From Arthrobacter sp. QXT-31 (lineage in GTDB: Bacteria > Actinomycetota > Actinomycetes > Actinomycetales > Micrococcaceae), in the NCBI RefSeq assembly GCF_001969265.1, contig NZ_CP019304.1, positions 2,914,001 through 2,978,000 of the forward strand: a stretch of 64,000 nt of DNA. Reading direction: 5' to 3'. The translations under genes and the position numbers were made by a program. A model generated the notes under the pieces. That model worked only from the letters and a program-made list of their open reading frames with translations, did not search any database and was not told the origin of the DNA. Each line of letters starts with the position of its first letter. Within the stretch, counting starts at the first letter, position 1. Shown here piece after piece: positions 16,895 to 25,739 of the stretch.

Positions 16895-17338
16895 ATGGGG
16901 ATCGCTGTGAAAATCGTGCTGTACATCATCTGGGTGCTGTTCGCCGCTGGCGCGGCGGCTGCCTCCATCCATGCGCTGCGGAAGACGCAGGCCCAGGAAC
17001 GGCTCATTGACAGCTGGCCCAAGGGGCAGGCAACGGTCACCGGCAGCCGGCAAGGCTGGACTTCCGGTGCCGGTAACGCGAGCCGGAACCAGCGGTACTG
17101 GCCGAGGTACGAGTTCACCGGACCGCAGGGCGTCCTGTACCTCGGCGAATCTGAGGTCTCGCGTGTGGAGCGGCCCGTTCCCGGATCGGTGCTGGAGGTC
17201 GCCTACAACCCGGAGAACCCGGCCGAGTCCTTCGAGGTCGCGCACCCGTCCAAGGTCGTGCTGGGCTGCCTGATCCCGGTTATGGCGTTCTTCGCGCTGG
17301 CGTCGTTCTGGTTCATAGGAGTGTTCCCGCTCGGCTGA
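16895..17338 (+). CDS. DUF3592-like small membrane protein
   Basis: 147 residues: an N-terminal membrane helix (IVLYIIWVLFAAGAAAA), an extracytoplasmic region of about 90 residues with GQATVTGSR, YEFTGPQG and VAYNPENPAESF, and a C-terminal membrane helix (LIPVMAFFALASFWFIGV). This two-helix layout with the N-P-x-N-P turn is the DUF3592 pattern; the function of the family is unknown. The start is uncertain: ATG 16895 has no site, while GTG 16907 follows GGGGA and would remove four residues. Confidence 0.78.
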   Translation: MGIAVKIVLYIIWVLFAAGAAAASIHALRKTQAQERLIDSWPKGQATVTGSRQGWTSGAGNASRNQRYWPRYEFTGPQGVLYLGESEVSRVERPVPGSVLEVAYNPENPAESFEVAHPSKVVLGCLIPVMAFFALASFWFIGVFPLG

Positions 17339-17380
17339 CCAGTACCGGCCGCCATCCCGGTCCCGTGGCACACTGGCCGC

Positions 17381-17602
17381 ATGGAGGAATTGATCAGCTA
17401 TCCCGAGCCGCCTGAGCTTCCAGCCGAGAAGATCCGGGAGCTGATCGACTACGCGGAGCAGATGGCCGCGGCCATGGAAGCTGAAATGAAAGTGGTCCGC
17501 CGACTGGGCAGGGCATCCCCGGAACACGACCTGACCAAGATCATCGAAGGCTGGAAACTCGTGGCCTTGTCCATCAGGGAAAGCTACGACGGCCGCTTCT
17601 GA
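17381..17602 (+). CDS. small hypothetical protein
   Basis: 73 residues, charged and largely helical (KIRELIDYAEQMAAAMEAEMKVVRRLG), no signal or membrane segment. Third codon positions are G/C rich in the same way as confirmed genes. There is no clear ribosome site before ATG 17381, so existence is only moderately supported. Not recognised. Confidence 0.5.
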   Translation: MEELISYPEPPELPAEKIRELIDYAEQMAAAMEAEMKVVRRLGRASPEHDLTKIIEGWKLVALSIRESYDGRF

Positions 17603-17687
17603 CCGCCGCAGGATCGTCTTGGAGAGCTCGGCAACACGCGGGACCTGCGTCCACAAACATGTCGGCCCCCGGGCGCACCATGGGGCT

Positions 17688-17972
17688 ATGACAGCTCCAA
17701 CGGTTGAGGCTGCGATCCACGAACTGATGGATCTGGCCTGGAATCTTGTCTACGACCTCCTTCAGCACCGGGGTCTGCTGGGCGACGGGTTCTTCGTCGA
17801 GGAGTACACCGGCATCCATTCCTGGGTGGACGGGCAGCGGCGGTACACAGTCGTCCATTCGCGGGACGTGGCGGTCCTGTTCGTGGACACCCGGCCGGTG
17901 GACGCCATCGTCTTCCGTCACGATCTGCTGGGCGCGGACGACCCGAAGAGCTTTTTCACGGTAAGCGCCTGA
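17688..17972 (+). CDS. small hypothetical protein
   Basis: 94 residues from ATG 17688, preceded by a short GGGG. It contains alternating hydrophobic and charged strands (RRYTVVHSRDVAVLFVDTRPVDA) and no export signal. I do not recognise it. It is independent of the flanking genes, with more than 80 bases on either side. Confidence 0.55.
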   Translation: MTAPTVEAAIHELMDLAWNLVYDLLQHRGLLGDGFFVEEYTGIHSWVDGQRRYTVVHSRDVAVLFVDTRPVDAIVFRHDLLGADDPKSFFTVSA

Positions 17973-18077
17973 AGCAGATTGCCGGGAAAGCGGGCTCAGC
18001 CAATGGGGCAGCGGTGTCCGTATGGAGGCGACAGGATCTCAAGCACGTGCTGATCGCTGAGAACCCCCGTAGCTCCC

Positions 18078-18100
18078 CTTGTATGGGGGTACCATACAAG
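18078..18100. promoter_or_regulatory. perfect inverted repeat abutting the start of the HTH gene
   Basis: CTTGTATGG (18078-18086) and CCATACAAG (18092-18100) are perfect 9-bp arms around GGGTA, ending one base before the GTG at 18102. No room is left for a ribosome site, so the transcript is probably leaderless and the dyad would cover the promoter. An operator for autoregulation by the HTH protein is the natural reading. Confidence 0.65.
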
Positions 18101-18101
18101 T

Positions 18102-18647
18102 GTGGACGATGAGATGGTGAGCCGTTTGGCTGAAGAGGCCAAAGCCTGGACACGAGAAACTGAGGCTGTCCGTCAAAAACTTTTGCTCACGGCCCGCCGC
18201 CGGCAGGAGAGTATCCTCGGTCTGCACGCTTCCGGCCTGTCGGTGCGTGCCATCGCCGCCCGCTTGGGGAGCAGCCCCGCGGTGATCCAGGACGCCATCA
18301 GAGCGGCTAAGGCCAGGCATCCGGCCGCCCGGCGGGAGGAACGGTTCCCCTATGAGTTGCATGTCATGGTGGGAATAAGGCTGCACGAGGAACCGGAGCG
18401 GCTCCGCAAGGTCGCCCGGACGAATATCGAAAAGATGCGCGGCACTTCGCGTGCACCCATCGCCGAAGGATGGCTGGATCGGTGGGAGGAATTGCTCCAT
18501 TTGTCCGATGATGAGCTGGAGCGGGCCATGCTGGCCGATGATGAAGAAGGCAGGGACCTCCGGCAAATCAGCCCGTTTGCCGGAGCACTGAGCTCGCAGG
18601 ACCGGCTGGTCGCAATGAGGAAGGTGCAGTTGCTTGAAAAGGGATGA
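18102..18647 (+). CDS. HTH protein, putative antitoxin/regulator paired with nucleotidyltransferase
   Basis: 181 residues. A helix-turn-helix lies at about residues 35-70 (SILGLHASGLSVRAIAARLG, then SPAVIQDAIRAAKA). The C-terminal half has a WLDRWEELL helix and LRQISPFAGALSSQDR, a pattern I associate with small regulators next to toxin-like or nucleotidyltransferase genes. GTG 18102 starts one base after a perfect palindrome. The downstream gene overlaps its 3' end by 14 bases, so both are one unit. I propose an autoregulating antitoxin or regulator; this is an inference. Confidence 0.75.
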   Translation: MDDEMVSRLAEEAKAWTRETEAVRQKLLLTARRRQESILGLHASGLSVRAIAARLGSSPAVIQDAIRAAKARHPAARREERFPYELHVMVGIRLHEEPERLRKVARTNIEKMRGTSRAPIAEGWLDRWEELLHLSDDELERAMLADDEEGRDLRQISPFAGALSSQDRLVAMRKVQLLEKG

Positions 18648-19239
18648 GCTGGAGCATGCGATCCGTGCCGCGACGCAAATAATCAAGCAAGACCAAGTGA
18701 TCATCATAGGAAGCCAGTCGATTCTCGGTTCGTTCACCGAAGATCAGTTGCCTGACGTGGCCACCATGTCGCCGGAGGTGGATATTGCTCCGGTGCGCGA
18801 CGTGGACGCCGAAGCTCTGAGCGACCAACTTAGTTTTGATGCAGGCGAGCTGTCGGAGTTCCACCAGGAGTATGGCTTTTACATTGAAGGCGTTGGACGG
18901 CGGACGGCGATCCTGCCCCCGGATTGGGAATATCGTTTGGTTGGCGTCAGGAGCGAGGCCACCAATAATGCCACCGGTCTTTGTTTGGAGCCGCATGACC
19001 TTTGCGCGGCAAAACTTATGGCGGACCGACAAAAGGATCTCGACTTTGTCCGGGCGCTGGTGGAAGCGCGGCTGGTCGATCCCGCAATTCTTGAACAGCG
19101 TCTGGCGTCGATCGACTTGGCGGGGGTCGACAGCGACCAAGGCGAAGAAGCGTTGGCCTATCGCCAGCGAAAATCCATCGAGTGGGCCAAGGCCGCCCAG
19201 ACGCAGGCAGGCACTCAAGACCCCCGCAGAACTGGCTAG
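18634..19239 (+). CDS. nucleotidyltransferase-like (DUF6036-type) protein, putative toxin
   Basis: 201 residues. The N-terminal VIIIGSQSILGSF followed by PEVDIAPV is the GS...DxD-like pattern of the minimal nucleotidyltransferase fold, with only one acidic residue clear in the second motif. HQEYGFYIEGVGRRTAILPP and LCLEPHDLCAAKLMADRQKD match what I know as the DUF6036 group. TTG 18634 lies inside the previous gene with GAGGAAGG about nine bases upstream; no ATG occurs before residue 45. Biochemical function is unknown; resemblance to AbiEii-type toxins is structural inference. Confidence 0.78.
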   Translation: MKRDELEHAIRAATQIIKQDQVIIIGSQSILGSFTEDQLPDVATMSPEVDIAPVRDVDAEALSDQLSFDAGELSEFHQEYGFYIEGVGRRTAILPPDWEYRLVGVRSEATNNATGLCLEPHDLCAAKLMADRQKDLDFVRALVEARLVDPAILEQRLASIDLAGVDSDQGEEALAYRQRKSIEWAKAAQTQAGTQDPRRTG

Positions 19240-19404
19240 GACCAATAGCAGCGTCAGGCCTCGACCTTGTTTTCCCCCAATGAACCCCATGCCCGGAGAT
19301 TACCGGCATCCGCCAGCATGAGCTACCCGCTGACCTGCCCGGAGCGGTGAGTCCTTGCCGATGGGACCTATCCCGGTTAGGGCGCAGGGTTCCGGCGCCG
19401 TAGG

Positions 19405-20454
19405 CTAGGCCGGATAGACGGCGATTGCGGTGGCCTTGATGACGAAGTGGACGGTCATCCCGGGGTGAAGGCCGAGGTCCGCCGAGGCTGCCGGGGTGAT
19501 GTCCGCCGACAGGCCGCCGGCGTGGACCCGGATCTGGTCGCCGTGCGGTTCCAGGTCCGTGATGGTGACGGCGAACGAATTCCGCGGGCTGCCGTGTTCA
19601 TCGCCCGGGAAGACCGAGACCGCCGTCGGCGAAAAGACGGCGACGCCGTCCTGGCCGGGGACGGCACCGTCCTCGGGGTGTGCGGTGATGTCCAGCCCGC
19701 CGTCGGACGTGAGCCCGTGCGCGATGATGGTGCCGGGGAGAAGGTTCATTCCCGCCAGGCCCGCCGCGAACTTGCTGCGCGGTCTTTCCAGAACGCCGCG
19801 GGTGGGACCTTCCTCCGTGATCCGTCCGTGCTCCATGACGACGGCGCGGTCGGCGAGCATCAGGGCATCCAGGACATCGTGCGTGATGATGATGGCCCGG
19901 CGGTTTGCCAGGACGCGCTTGAGGAGCCGGCGCAGCATGGGGGCGGCATGGATGTCGAGGGCTGCCATCGGCTCGTCGAGGAGCAGCAGTTCGGGGTCGA
20001 TGGCCAGGGCGCGCGCGATGGCGACGCGCTGTGCCTGCCCGCCCGAGAGCTGCCCGGGCCGCCGGTCCGCGAACTCCGCCGCATCCACCTCGGCCAGCCA
20101 GTGCCGTGCCGTCTGCAGTGCATTGGCCCGGCCCACACCGGCCGCGCGCGGCCCGAAGGCGACGTTCTCCAGCACGCTCATGTGCGGAAACAGCAGTGGC
20201 TCCTGGGCCAGCAGCGCTGTTCCCCTGGCGTGCGGGGGCAGGAAGTGGCTGTTGCCGCCGTCGAGATTGAACAGCGTCTTTTCACCCAGGTCCGCGCGCC
20301 CGCTGTCCGGGCGGAGCAGTCCTGCGACGATTCCCAGCAGTGTTGATTTGCCGGCTCCGTTGGGACCAAGCACGGCTATGGTTTCGGAGGCCCCGAGCGT
20401 CAGGGAGACCTCGAAGTTGCGGGCGTGCAGGGCGGCCTCGAGCGTGAAGGTCAT
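19405..20454 (-). CDS. modC: molybdate ABC transporter ATP-binding protein
   Basis: 349 residues. Walker A is GPNGAGKST (Lys36), the signature is [15 protein letters not shown], Walker B is [12 protein letters not shown], with the switch histidine in [10 protein letters not shown]-terminal TOBE/Mop-type domain (about residues 280-349) is the mark of ModC and distinguishes it from other importers. ATG 20454 overlaps the modB stop. It powers uptake of molybdate (or tungstate) with modA and modB. A long upstream extension in this frame is a shadow of modB and is not part of the gene. Confidence 0.94.
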   Translation of the reverse strand: MTFTLEAALHARNFEVSLTLGASETIAVLGPNGAGKSTLLGIVAGLLRPDSGRADLGEKTLFNLDGGNSHFLPPHARGTALLAQEPLLFPHMSVLENVAFGPRAAGVGRANALQTARHWLAEVDAAEFADRRPGQLSGGQAQRVAIARALAIDPELLLLDEPMAALDIHAAPMLRRLLKRVLANRRAIIITHDVLDALMLADRAVVMEHGRITEEGPTRGVLERPRSKFAAGLAGMNLLPGTIIAHGLTSDGGLDITAHPEDGAVPGQDGVAVFSPTAVSVFPGDEHGSPRNSFAVTITDLEPHGDQIRVHAGGLSADITPAASADLGLHPGMTVHFVIKATAIAVYPA

Positions 20455-21317
20455 TCCGGACCCGCCTCCGCAGCCAGCGCGCGGGGGCGCCGGTAGGAAA
20501 GCCCGACGACGGCGACCGCCACCGCCACGAGCACCAGGGACAGCGCGACGGCGGCATCGGCGTCGGTTTCCCGCTGCAGGTAAATTTCCAGCGGCAGGGT
20601 GCGGGTGACACCCTGCAGGCTGCCGGCGAAGGTCAGGGTGGCACCGAACTCGCCAAGGCAGCGGGCGAAGGACAGCACGGCCCCGGAGGCAAGTCCAGGC
20701 AGGACCAGCGGAAGGCTGACGCGGCGCAGCACCGTGGTGGGGCGGGCGCCGAGGGTTGCCGCAACCGCCTCGTACCTGGTCCCGGCCGTCCTGAGTGCGC
20801 CCTCGAGACTCACCACCAGGAACGGCAGAGCCACGAACGTCTGGGCAAGAACGACGGCGGTGGTGGAGAAGGCGATCTGGATGCCCGCCAGCTCCAGGCT
20901 CCGGCCGAGCAGACCCTGCCGGCCGAATGTGTACAGGAGGGCGATGCCGCCGACGACGGGCGGCAACACCAGGGGGAGCAGCACGAAGGCCCGCAACAGG
21001 CGCTGGCCGGGGAAGCTGGCGCGGGCCAGGACGAGGGCCAGGGGCACGCCGAACACGATGCACAGCACCGTGCTGGCTGCCGAAGTCCGAAGGCTCAGGC
21101 CCAGCGCGGTCAGGGATGATTCCGAGGTGACGAGCGGGATGAACTGCCCCCAGTTGACCCTGGCCGCCATGGCGGCCAGCGGCAGCAGGACAAGCAGAGC
21201 CCCCGCCGCCGCGATCGCGAACACCCACGGCGGGACGCCGGTGTATCCGGTGTTCCGCCGGTTTGTTAACGTGCTGGCGGCAGCCTTTTTGCTACGGGGT
21301 GCCGAAACCGGCATCAC
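20451..21317 (-). CDS. modB: molybdate ABC transporter permease
   Basis: 288 residues with about six membrane segments and the EAA loop ([22 protein letters not shown]). The segment [17 protein letters not shown] is the hallmark of ModB/CysT permeases. It lies between modA and modC; its stop overlaps the modC start (ATGA), and its start overlaps the end of modA by 26 bases, so the three are translated together. Confidence 0.94.
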   Translation of the reverse strand: MMPVSAPRSKKAAASTLTNRRNTGYTGVPPWVFAIAAAGALLVLLPLAAMAARVNWGQFIPLVTSESSLTALGLSLRTSAASTVLCIVFGVPLALVLARASFPGQRLLRAFVLLPLVLPPVVGGIALLYTFGRQGLLGRSLELAGIQIAFSTTAVVLAQTFVALPFLVVSLEGALRTAGTRYEAVAATLGARPTTVLRRVSLPLVLPGLASGAVLSFARCLGEFGATLTFAGSLQGVTRTLPLEIYLQRETDADAAVALSLVLVAVAVAVVGLSYRRPRALAAEAGPE

Positions 21318-22110
21318 TGAGGACCTTCCTGCCTTCGCTGCCGGTAACCATGGCGATGAAGGCCCTGGCCACTTCCTTGTTGCTGCTGCTGCCGACGGCC
21401 GCGATCGGGTAGGTGTTCACTGCCTGGTCCGCTTCGCTGAACGGAATGCCCCTGACCTTGTCCCCGGCGTTCCTGACATCGGTGACGTAGACCAGGCCGG
21501 CGTCGGCTTCCCCGGAGGTGACCTTGCCCAGCACGTCGGTTACAGAGGATTCCTCACTGACCGGCTTCAGGGTGGTTCCGGTGGCCTCTTCAACCTTCTC
21601 GGTGGCGGAGCCGCACGGCACTTGCGGTGCGCAGACAACCACCTTGACGCCTTCCTTCGCCAGGTCGGCGAAGGAACTGATCGACGCCGGGTTGGCAGCT
21701 GGGACGGCGATCTCCAGGACGTTGGTGGCGAAGTTGCTTGCCGGGCCGTCGATGAGCCTGGCGTCGGAGAGTCTGGCCATGTTCTTGGTATCGGCCGCGG
21801 CGAACACATCGGCCGGCGCACCCTGGCTGATCTGGGTGGCCAGGCCCGAGGACCCGGCGAAGTTGAGCGTGACGTTGGTCCCTGGGTTCTTGTCCTCGAA
21901 TTCGGAGGCGATCCTGGTAAAGGTCGCCTTCAGGGACGCGGCGGCGAACACGGTGAGGGTCCCGGCCTGACCGGCTGACTTACCGTTCGCCGTCGAACCG
22001 CCACTTTGGGTGGTGCCGGATGCGGTATTGGAGGCGGCGCAGCCGGCCAGCCCGGCGGCAAGGAGGGACGCGGCCAAGAGCGCGGTGGGGCGCGCACGGG
22101 TGATGCTCAT
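21292..22110 (-). CDS. modA: molybdate-binding lipoprotein
   Basis: 272 residues. The lipobox is GLAGC with Cys24. The mature protein has [47 protein letters not shown] and the [12 protein letters not shown] motif, the pattern of ModA/WtpA solute-binding proteins. ATG 22110 overlaps the stop of the Mop-domain regulator (ATGA). It captures the oxyanion outside the cell for ModBC. Confidence 0.95.
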   Translation of the reverse strand: MSITRARPTALLAASLLAAGLAGCAASNTASGTTQSGGSTANGKSAGQAGTLTVFAAASLKATFTRIASEFEDKNPGTNVTLNFAGSSGLATQISQGAPADVFAAADTKNMARLSDARLIDGPASNFATNVLEIAVPAANPASISSFADLAKEGVKVVVCAPQVPCGSATEKVEEATGTTLKPVSEESSVTDVLGKVTSGEADAGLVYVTDVRNAGDKVRGIPFSEADQAVNTYPIAAVGSSSNKEVARAFIAMVTGSEGRKVLSDAGFGTP

Positions 22111-22517
22111 ATGACGCTCTTTCCCTGGGGCGTCTCGATGATGACAGTGGTGGCTTTGACCACGGCGGTGGCCACCGAGCCGAGTTCCAGGCCGAGTTCC
22201 CTGACGGCTTCGCTGCTCATCAGGGACACGACGCGGAAGGGTCCGCACTGCAGCTCGACCTGGGCCATGACCTTGTCCGCGGTGATGCCGGTGACCAAGC
22301 CAACGAACCTGTTGCGCGCCGAGCTGCCCATGCGGGTGGGGTCATCGGGCAGCTGCGCCTGGTCCCGGGCGAGCTTGGCCAGTTCCAGTCCGTCCACGGC
22401 CAGGCGGCCGGAGGAATCCTTGACGGGGGAGAGGGTCCCGTTCTCCGTCCAGCGGCGGACGGTGTCATCGCTGACGCCCAGAAAGCGCGCGGCTTCGGAG
22501 ATCCGGATTTTCGGCAT
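22107..22517 (-). CDS. HTH and molybdopterin-binding (Mop/TOBE) domain regulator
   Basis: 136 residues. The N-terminal MerR/excisionase-like HTH (ISEAARFLGVSDDTVRRWTENGTL) is followed by one Mop domain (SSARNRFVGLVTGITADKVMAQVEL, then VSLMSSEAVRELGLELG). Such proteins combine DNA binding with oxyanion sensing or storage and are typically the first gene of actinobacterial mod operons. It is co-translated with modA through an ATGA overlap, so molybdate status probably feeds back on the operon through it. Confidence 0.9.
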   Translation of the reverse strand: MPKIRISEAARFLGVSDDTVRRWTENGTLSPVKDSSGRLAVDGLELAKLARDQAQLPDDPTRMGSSARNRFVGLVTGITADKVMAQVELQCGPFRVVSLMSSEAVRELGLELGSVATAVVKATTVIIETPQGKSVI

Positions 22518-22628
22518 GACAGCATCGTGGCATATCTGCGGAGTTATTGGCTACTTATTCCCGCGTATGCGGAACTCGCACTCGCCCTCCGGTGCGGTAG
22601 CCCGGGAAGGGTTGCAACCCAATGTAAG

Positions 22629-22639
22629 TAGTGACACTA
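22629..22639. promoter_or_regulatory. palindrome before PadR gene
   Basis: TAGTGACACTA is a perfect 11-bp dyad around one central base, ending seven bases before the PadR ATG. The position, on top of the likely promoter, suits autoregulation by the PadR protein. Short dyads occur by chance, so support is moderate. Confidence 0.4.
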
Positions 22640-22646
22640 TCTAGCT

Positions 22647-22991
22647 ATGAGCGGAATCGACTGGCAGCAGGAGCTGACCCGCGCTGCTCTCCCGCATGCA
22701 GTGCTGGGCCTCCTGGCGAACGGCGGAATGCACGGCTACGCCATGATCGAAGTCCTCCGCTCCGGCGGGTTTCCTCGGACGCGGGGCGGGACGCTGTATC
22801 CCCTGCTGCGCCGGCTCGAGGAGCAGGGGCTGGTCAGCCATGTGTGGCAGCACGACACCGCGGGGCCGGGCCGCAAGCAGTTCGCCATCACCGGCGAGGG
22901 CCGGGCGGAACTGGCCCGCGCGGCGGACGCCTGGCAGCAGATGGATGAAGCACTCAGCAGGATTCGGACAAGCGGAAAGGAAGCCCCATGA
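22647..22991 (+). CDS. PadR family transcriptional regulator
   Basis: 114 residues: winged HTH with VLGLLANGGMHGYAMIEVL and GGTLYPLLRRLEEQGLV, the PadR signature, and a short C-terminal helix. ATG 22647. Its stop overlaps the start of the small membrane protein (ATGA). PadR-like regulators paired with a HAAS-domain membrane protein often control cell-envelope or efflux functions; here no transporter follows, so the pair may act on genes elsewhere. Confidence 0.93.
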   Translation: MSGIDWQQELTRAALPHAVLGLLANGGMHGYAMIEVLRSGGFPRTRGGTLYPLLRRLEEQGLVSHVWQHDTAGPGRKQFAITGEGRAELARAADAWQQMDEALSRIRTSGKEAP

Positions 22992-23383
22992 CGTACGAGC
23001 GTGACCTGGCCTTCAACCTTCGGATACGCGGTGTCTCTGAGCGCCAGATCGCCGAAACGCTGGAGGAAGTCCGTGCCCACGAGGCGGCCTCCGGGACGTC
23101 GGCAAAGGACGAGTTCGGAACTCCTCAGGACTACGCGAAGCAGTTCCCCAAAGGGAAGCGCCGGTCATGGGGAACCACCGTGACCACAGTCGCCGTGGCA
23201 GTGGCGCTCGCGTACGTGCTCGCCGTCGTCGTCACGCCTTTCCTGGGCCTCGACATTAGGGAAGCCGTGGGGCCGGTCACGCTCCTGCCGGCGCTCGCCG
23301 TCCTGCTGGCCGGCGTCATTGCCGGGTTCCTGACCGACTACCTCCGCCCGGCGCCGCGTTCCCTCCAAAGTTCCGCTCGGTAG
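22988..23383 (+). CDS. HAAS-type small membrane protein
   Basis: 131 residues. The soluble N-terminus (YERDLAFNLRIRGVSERQIAETLEEVRAH, FGTPQDYAKQF) is the HAAS/DUF1700 helical domain that accompanies PadR regulators, followed by two membrane segments (TTVTTVAVAVALAYVLAVVV and LLPALAVLLAGVIAGFLTDY). It starts inside the padR stop, so the two are co-translated. Likely a membrane partner that modulates the regulator; this is inferred from the pairing. Confidence 0.85.
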   Translation: MTYERDLAFNLRIRGVSERQIAETLEEVRAHEAASGTSAKDEFGTPQDYAKQFPKGKRRSWGTTVTTVAVAVALAYVLAVVVTPFLGLDIREAVGPVTLLPALAVLLAGVIAGFLTDYLRPAPRSLQSSAR

Positions 23384-23492
23384 GTTTTCCGTGGCCGTTT
23401 GCCCAGGCACTGTACGGCCTGCCTGGCTCGCGGCATAATGCACCTCACCAATCAACGCGCACAGCCATTTCCAACCTCGACGGGGCAGGCTC

Positions 23493-24461
23493 ATGAACGC
23501 AGACCAATCCGAGAGAAAGAGTGGCGGCGGCCCGGTATCGGTCCGCCCGTTGCGCAACGACGACCTCGATCGCGCCGATGAGATTCTGAGAGTTGCGTTT
23601 GGTACCTTCCTCGGCATTCCCGATCTGTTCGGGACGGCTGACTACGTCCGTACGCGGTTCGCTGCTGATGCCCACGCCGCGTTTGCCGCTACGGTGGACG
23701 GTGACCTCGTCGGATCGAACTTCGCCGCCAACTGGGGCAGCGTTGGCTTCTTCGGACCGCTGACCGTGCGCCCGGACCTGTGGGACCAGGGCGTCGGTCA
23801 ACGCCTGATGGAGCCGGTCATGGCCTGCTTCGAGACCTGGGGAAACAGGCACCTTGGCCTGTTCACCTTCTCGCACAGTCCAAAACATCTCGAGCTATAC
23901 CGCCGTTACGGCTTCTGGCCCCGTTTCCTGACCGCCGTCATGCGCAAGAAGGTGGTGCCCGCGGGCCCTGTACCCGGCCGGATGTTGTATGCCGAGCTGT
24001 CCGCCGCCGAGCAGGCCGACTACCTTGATGCATGTCGAGCACTGACCGATGCCGTGTATAACGGGCTGGACCTGGGACGCGAGATCACGGCCGTGCACGC
24101 CCAAGGGCTGGGTGACACCGTGCTGCTTCAGGGCGAATCAGGGCTTGATGGGCTCGCAGTGTGCCACTGCGGACCGGGATCAGAGGCGGGCACGGACGTG
24201 TGCTTCATCAAATTCGGTGCCGTCCGCCCCGGGCCCCACGCTGGTGACAGATTCGAACGCCTGCTCGATGCCTGCGAGCAACTGGCAGCCGAGCGCGGAC
24301 TGGGCCAGCTCGATGCCGGGATGAACCTCGCCCGCACGGATGCCTATCAGCGCATGGCCGCCCGAGGTTTCCGTACCGGGCTGCAGGGCGTGACCATGCA
24401 CCGGCCGAACGAGCCGGGGTACAGCCACCCAGACTCCTACGTGATCGACGACTGGCGCTGA
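23493..24461 (+). CDS. GNAT family N-acetyltransferase, two-domain
   Basis: 322 residues. The first GNAT domain has VRPLRNDDLDRADEILRVAF and the acetyl-CoA loop region LWDQGVGQRLMEPVMA; the second half (about residues 190-300) repeats a weaker GNAT fold with MNLARTDAYQRMAARGFR near its end. ATG 23493 follows GGGGCAGG. No functional partner is adjacent, and the acceptor substrate is unknown. Confidence 0.88.
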   Translation: MNADQSERKSGGGPVSVRPLRNDDLDRADEILRVAFGTFLGIPDLFGTADYVRTRFAADAHAAFAATVDGDLVGSNFAANWGSVGFFGPLTVRPDLWDQGVGQRLMEPVMACFETWGNRHLGLFTFSHSPKHLELYRRYGFWPRFLTAVMRKKVVPAGPVPGRMLYAELSAAEQADYLDACRALTDAVYNGLDLGREITAVHAQGLGDTVLLQGESGLDGLAVCHCGPGSEAGTDVCFIKFGAVRPGPHAGDRFERLLDACEQLAAERGLGQLDAGMNLARTDAYQRMAARGFRTGLQGVTMHRPNEPGYSHPDSYVIDDWR

Positions 24462-24595
24462 ATCCTGCCTGTTTTGTTACTCCCCGCTTCGGGCGGTGAA
24501 GCTGCGTTTCGGTGCGCGTCCATAGGTTGCATCCCGGGTTGGGAACCGGGCGGCGAGGTGCTTGATTGGGGTGACACGCATCGAAAGGACTCACC

Positions 24596-25108
24596 ATGAC
24601 GGAACTCTCAGACCTCAGCCCGCGCCGGATCCGTAACGTGCTGGGCCATTTCGCAACCGGCCTGACCGTTATTACGGCCGCGACGGAGAACGGTCCTGCC
24701 GGGTTCACCTGCCAGTCCTTTGCCTCCCTTTCGCTGGAACCGGCGCTGGTGACCTTCAGTCCGGCACGGACCTCCAGCACCTGGCCGCTGCTGCGCGCGG
24801 CGGGCCGCTTCACCGTCAACATCCTTCCCGCCGAACACCAGCACCTTGCGGCCCAGTTCGCGCGGTCCGGCGCGGACAAGTTCGCGGGCGTCGACCACTC
24901 GCCGTCGCCCCTCGGCAACCCGGTCCTGGACGGTGCGTTGGCCTGGGTGGACTGCGAGCTGCACCAGGAGTACGACGGCGGCGACCACACCATTGTGGTG
25001 GGTGCAGTCCACGCCCTCAGCGCCCGTTCCGACGTCGACCCCCTCCTCTTTTTCAAGGGTGGCTACGCCTCCCTGCAGGAGCATAAGATCCTGGCGGGCG
25101 TCGCCTGA
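24596..25108 (+). CDS. flavin reductase family protein
   Basis: 170 residues: FATGLTVITA, FTCQSFASLSLEPALVTFSP and the GDHTIVVGAVHAL segment form the FMN-binding split-barrel of flavin reductases (HpaC/DIM6 type). These reduce FMN or FAD with NAD(P)H for a partner monooxygenase. ATG 24596 follows AAAGGA. No monooxygenase gene is adjacent, so the partner must be elsewhere. Confidence 0.93.
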   Translation: MTELSDLSPRRIRNVLGHFATGLTVITAATENGPAGFTCQSFASLSLEPALVTFSPARTSSTWPLLRAAGRFTVNILPAEHQHLAAQFARSGADKFAGVDHSPSPLGNPVLDGALAWVDCELHQEYDGGDHTIVVGAVHALSARSDVDPLLFFKGGYASLQEHKILAGVA

Positions 25109-25145
25109 CGACGGCGGGCGGCAGCCGACGGGGGAGTGGGAATCG

Positions 25146-25739
25146 CTACGAGGCCTGGCTTTCGAACCGTTCCCGTGTGAGGAACACGAGCTGTGCTTCC
25201 TTCTCCGCGAGTTGCACCGTCGGCCCCAGTTCGAAACCGCAGCCCTCAAAGCGCCGGATCGCTTTGGCATTCCGGGCATCCGGCTCGGCAACGACGCGGT
25301 CCTTGGCAGGGTCCGCCAGCAGGAAGCGGGTCAGCGCCGCGACAAGCGTGGGCGTGAAGTTCCGCACCGGCCGGTCGGCGGGAGCCAGGAGCAGATGCAT
25401 GCCCGTGTCTTCGGCGCGGGCCTCGTACGCTTCGCTGACCGGGTCCTGGAGGGGCTCGTAGGTCTGGAAGATGCCCGCCGGGTTCCCGTCCACGCACATC
25501 AGGTACCCGTGATGCGTGTCCAGGCTGTCGAGGAACTGGTAAATGTCCCGGACCTCATCCCGGCTCAAACTGAGCATGCCCCAGAACCGTGCACGCTCCT
25601 CCCGCACCCAGCTGTAAAGCAGGTCCGCGTCGGACTCCGGTTCGATGGTGACAAGCCGGAACCGTCCCAGCCCCTGCAGCTCTTCCTCGTAAACGGTGGG
25701 CCTGGCGGAAAGCGCGAGGTTGGTGCGGGTGCCGTTCAT
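25146..25739 (-). CDS. siderophore-type N-acyltransferase (IucB/MbtK-like GNAT)
   Basis: 197 residues. ERARFWGMLSLSRDEVRDIYQFLDS, YEPLQDPVSEAYEARAEDTGMHLLL and VVAEPDARNAKAIRRFEGCGF are the landmarks of the acyltransferase domain that acylates N6-hydroxylysine or related amines in hydroxamate siderophore synthesis. ATG 25739 overlaps the stop of the acylase gene (ATGA). The shared promoter carries an iron box, which fits a siderophore role. No hydroxylase or siderophore synthetase is visible nearby, so the pathway would be completed elsewhere or the substrate may differ. Confidence 0.9.
   Translation of the reverse strand: MNGTRTNLALSARPTVYEEELQGLGRFRLVTIEPESDADLLYSWVREERARFWGMLSLSRDEVRDIYQFLDSLDTHHGYLMCVDGNPAGIFQTYEPLQDPVSEAYEARAEDTGMHLLLAPADRPVRNFTPTLVAALTRFLLADPAKDRVVAEPDARNAKAIRRFEGCGFELGPTVQLAEKEAQLVFLTRERFESQAS

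Noticed and set aside
20455..21228. Long N-terminal extension of the modC frame
   Set aside because: It is the modB region read in another frame; the ABC domain begins at ATG 20454.
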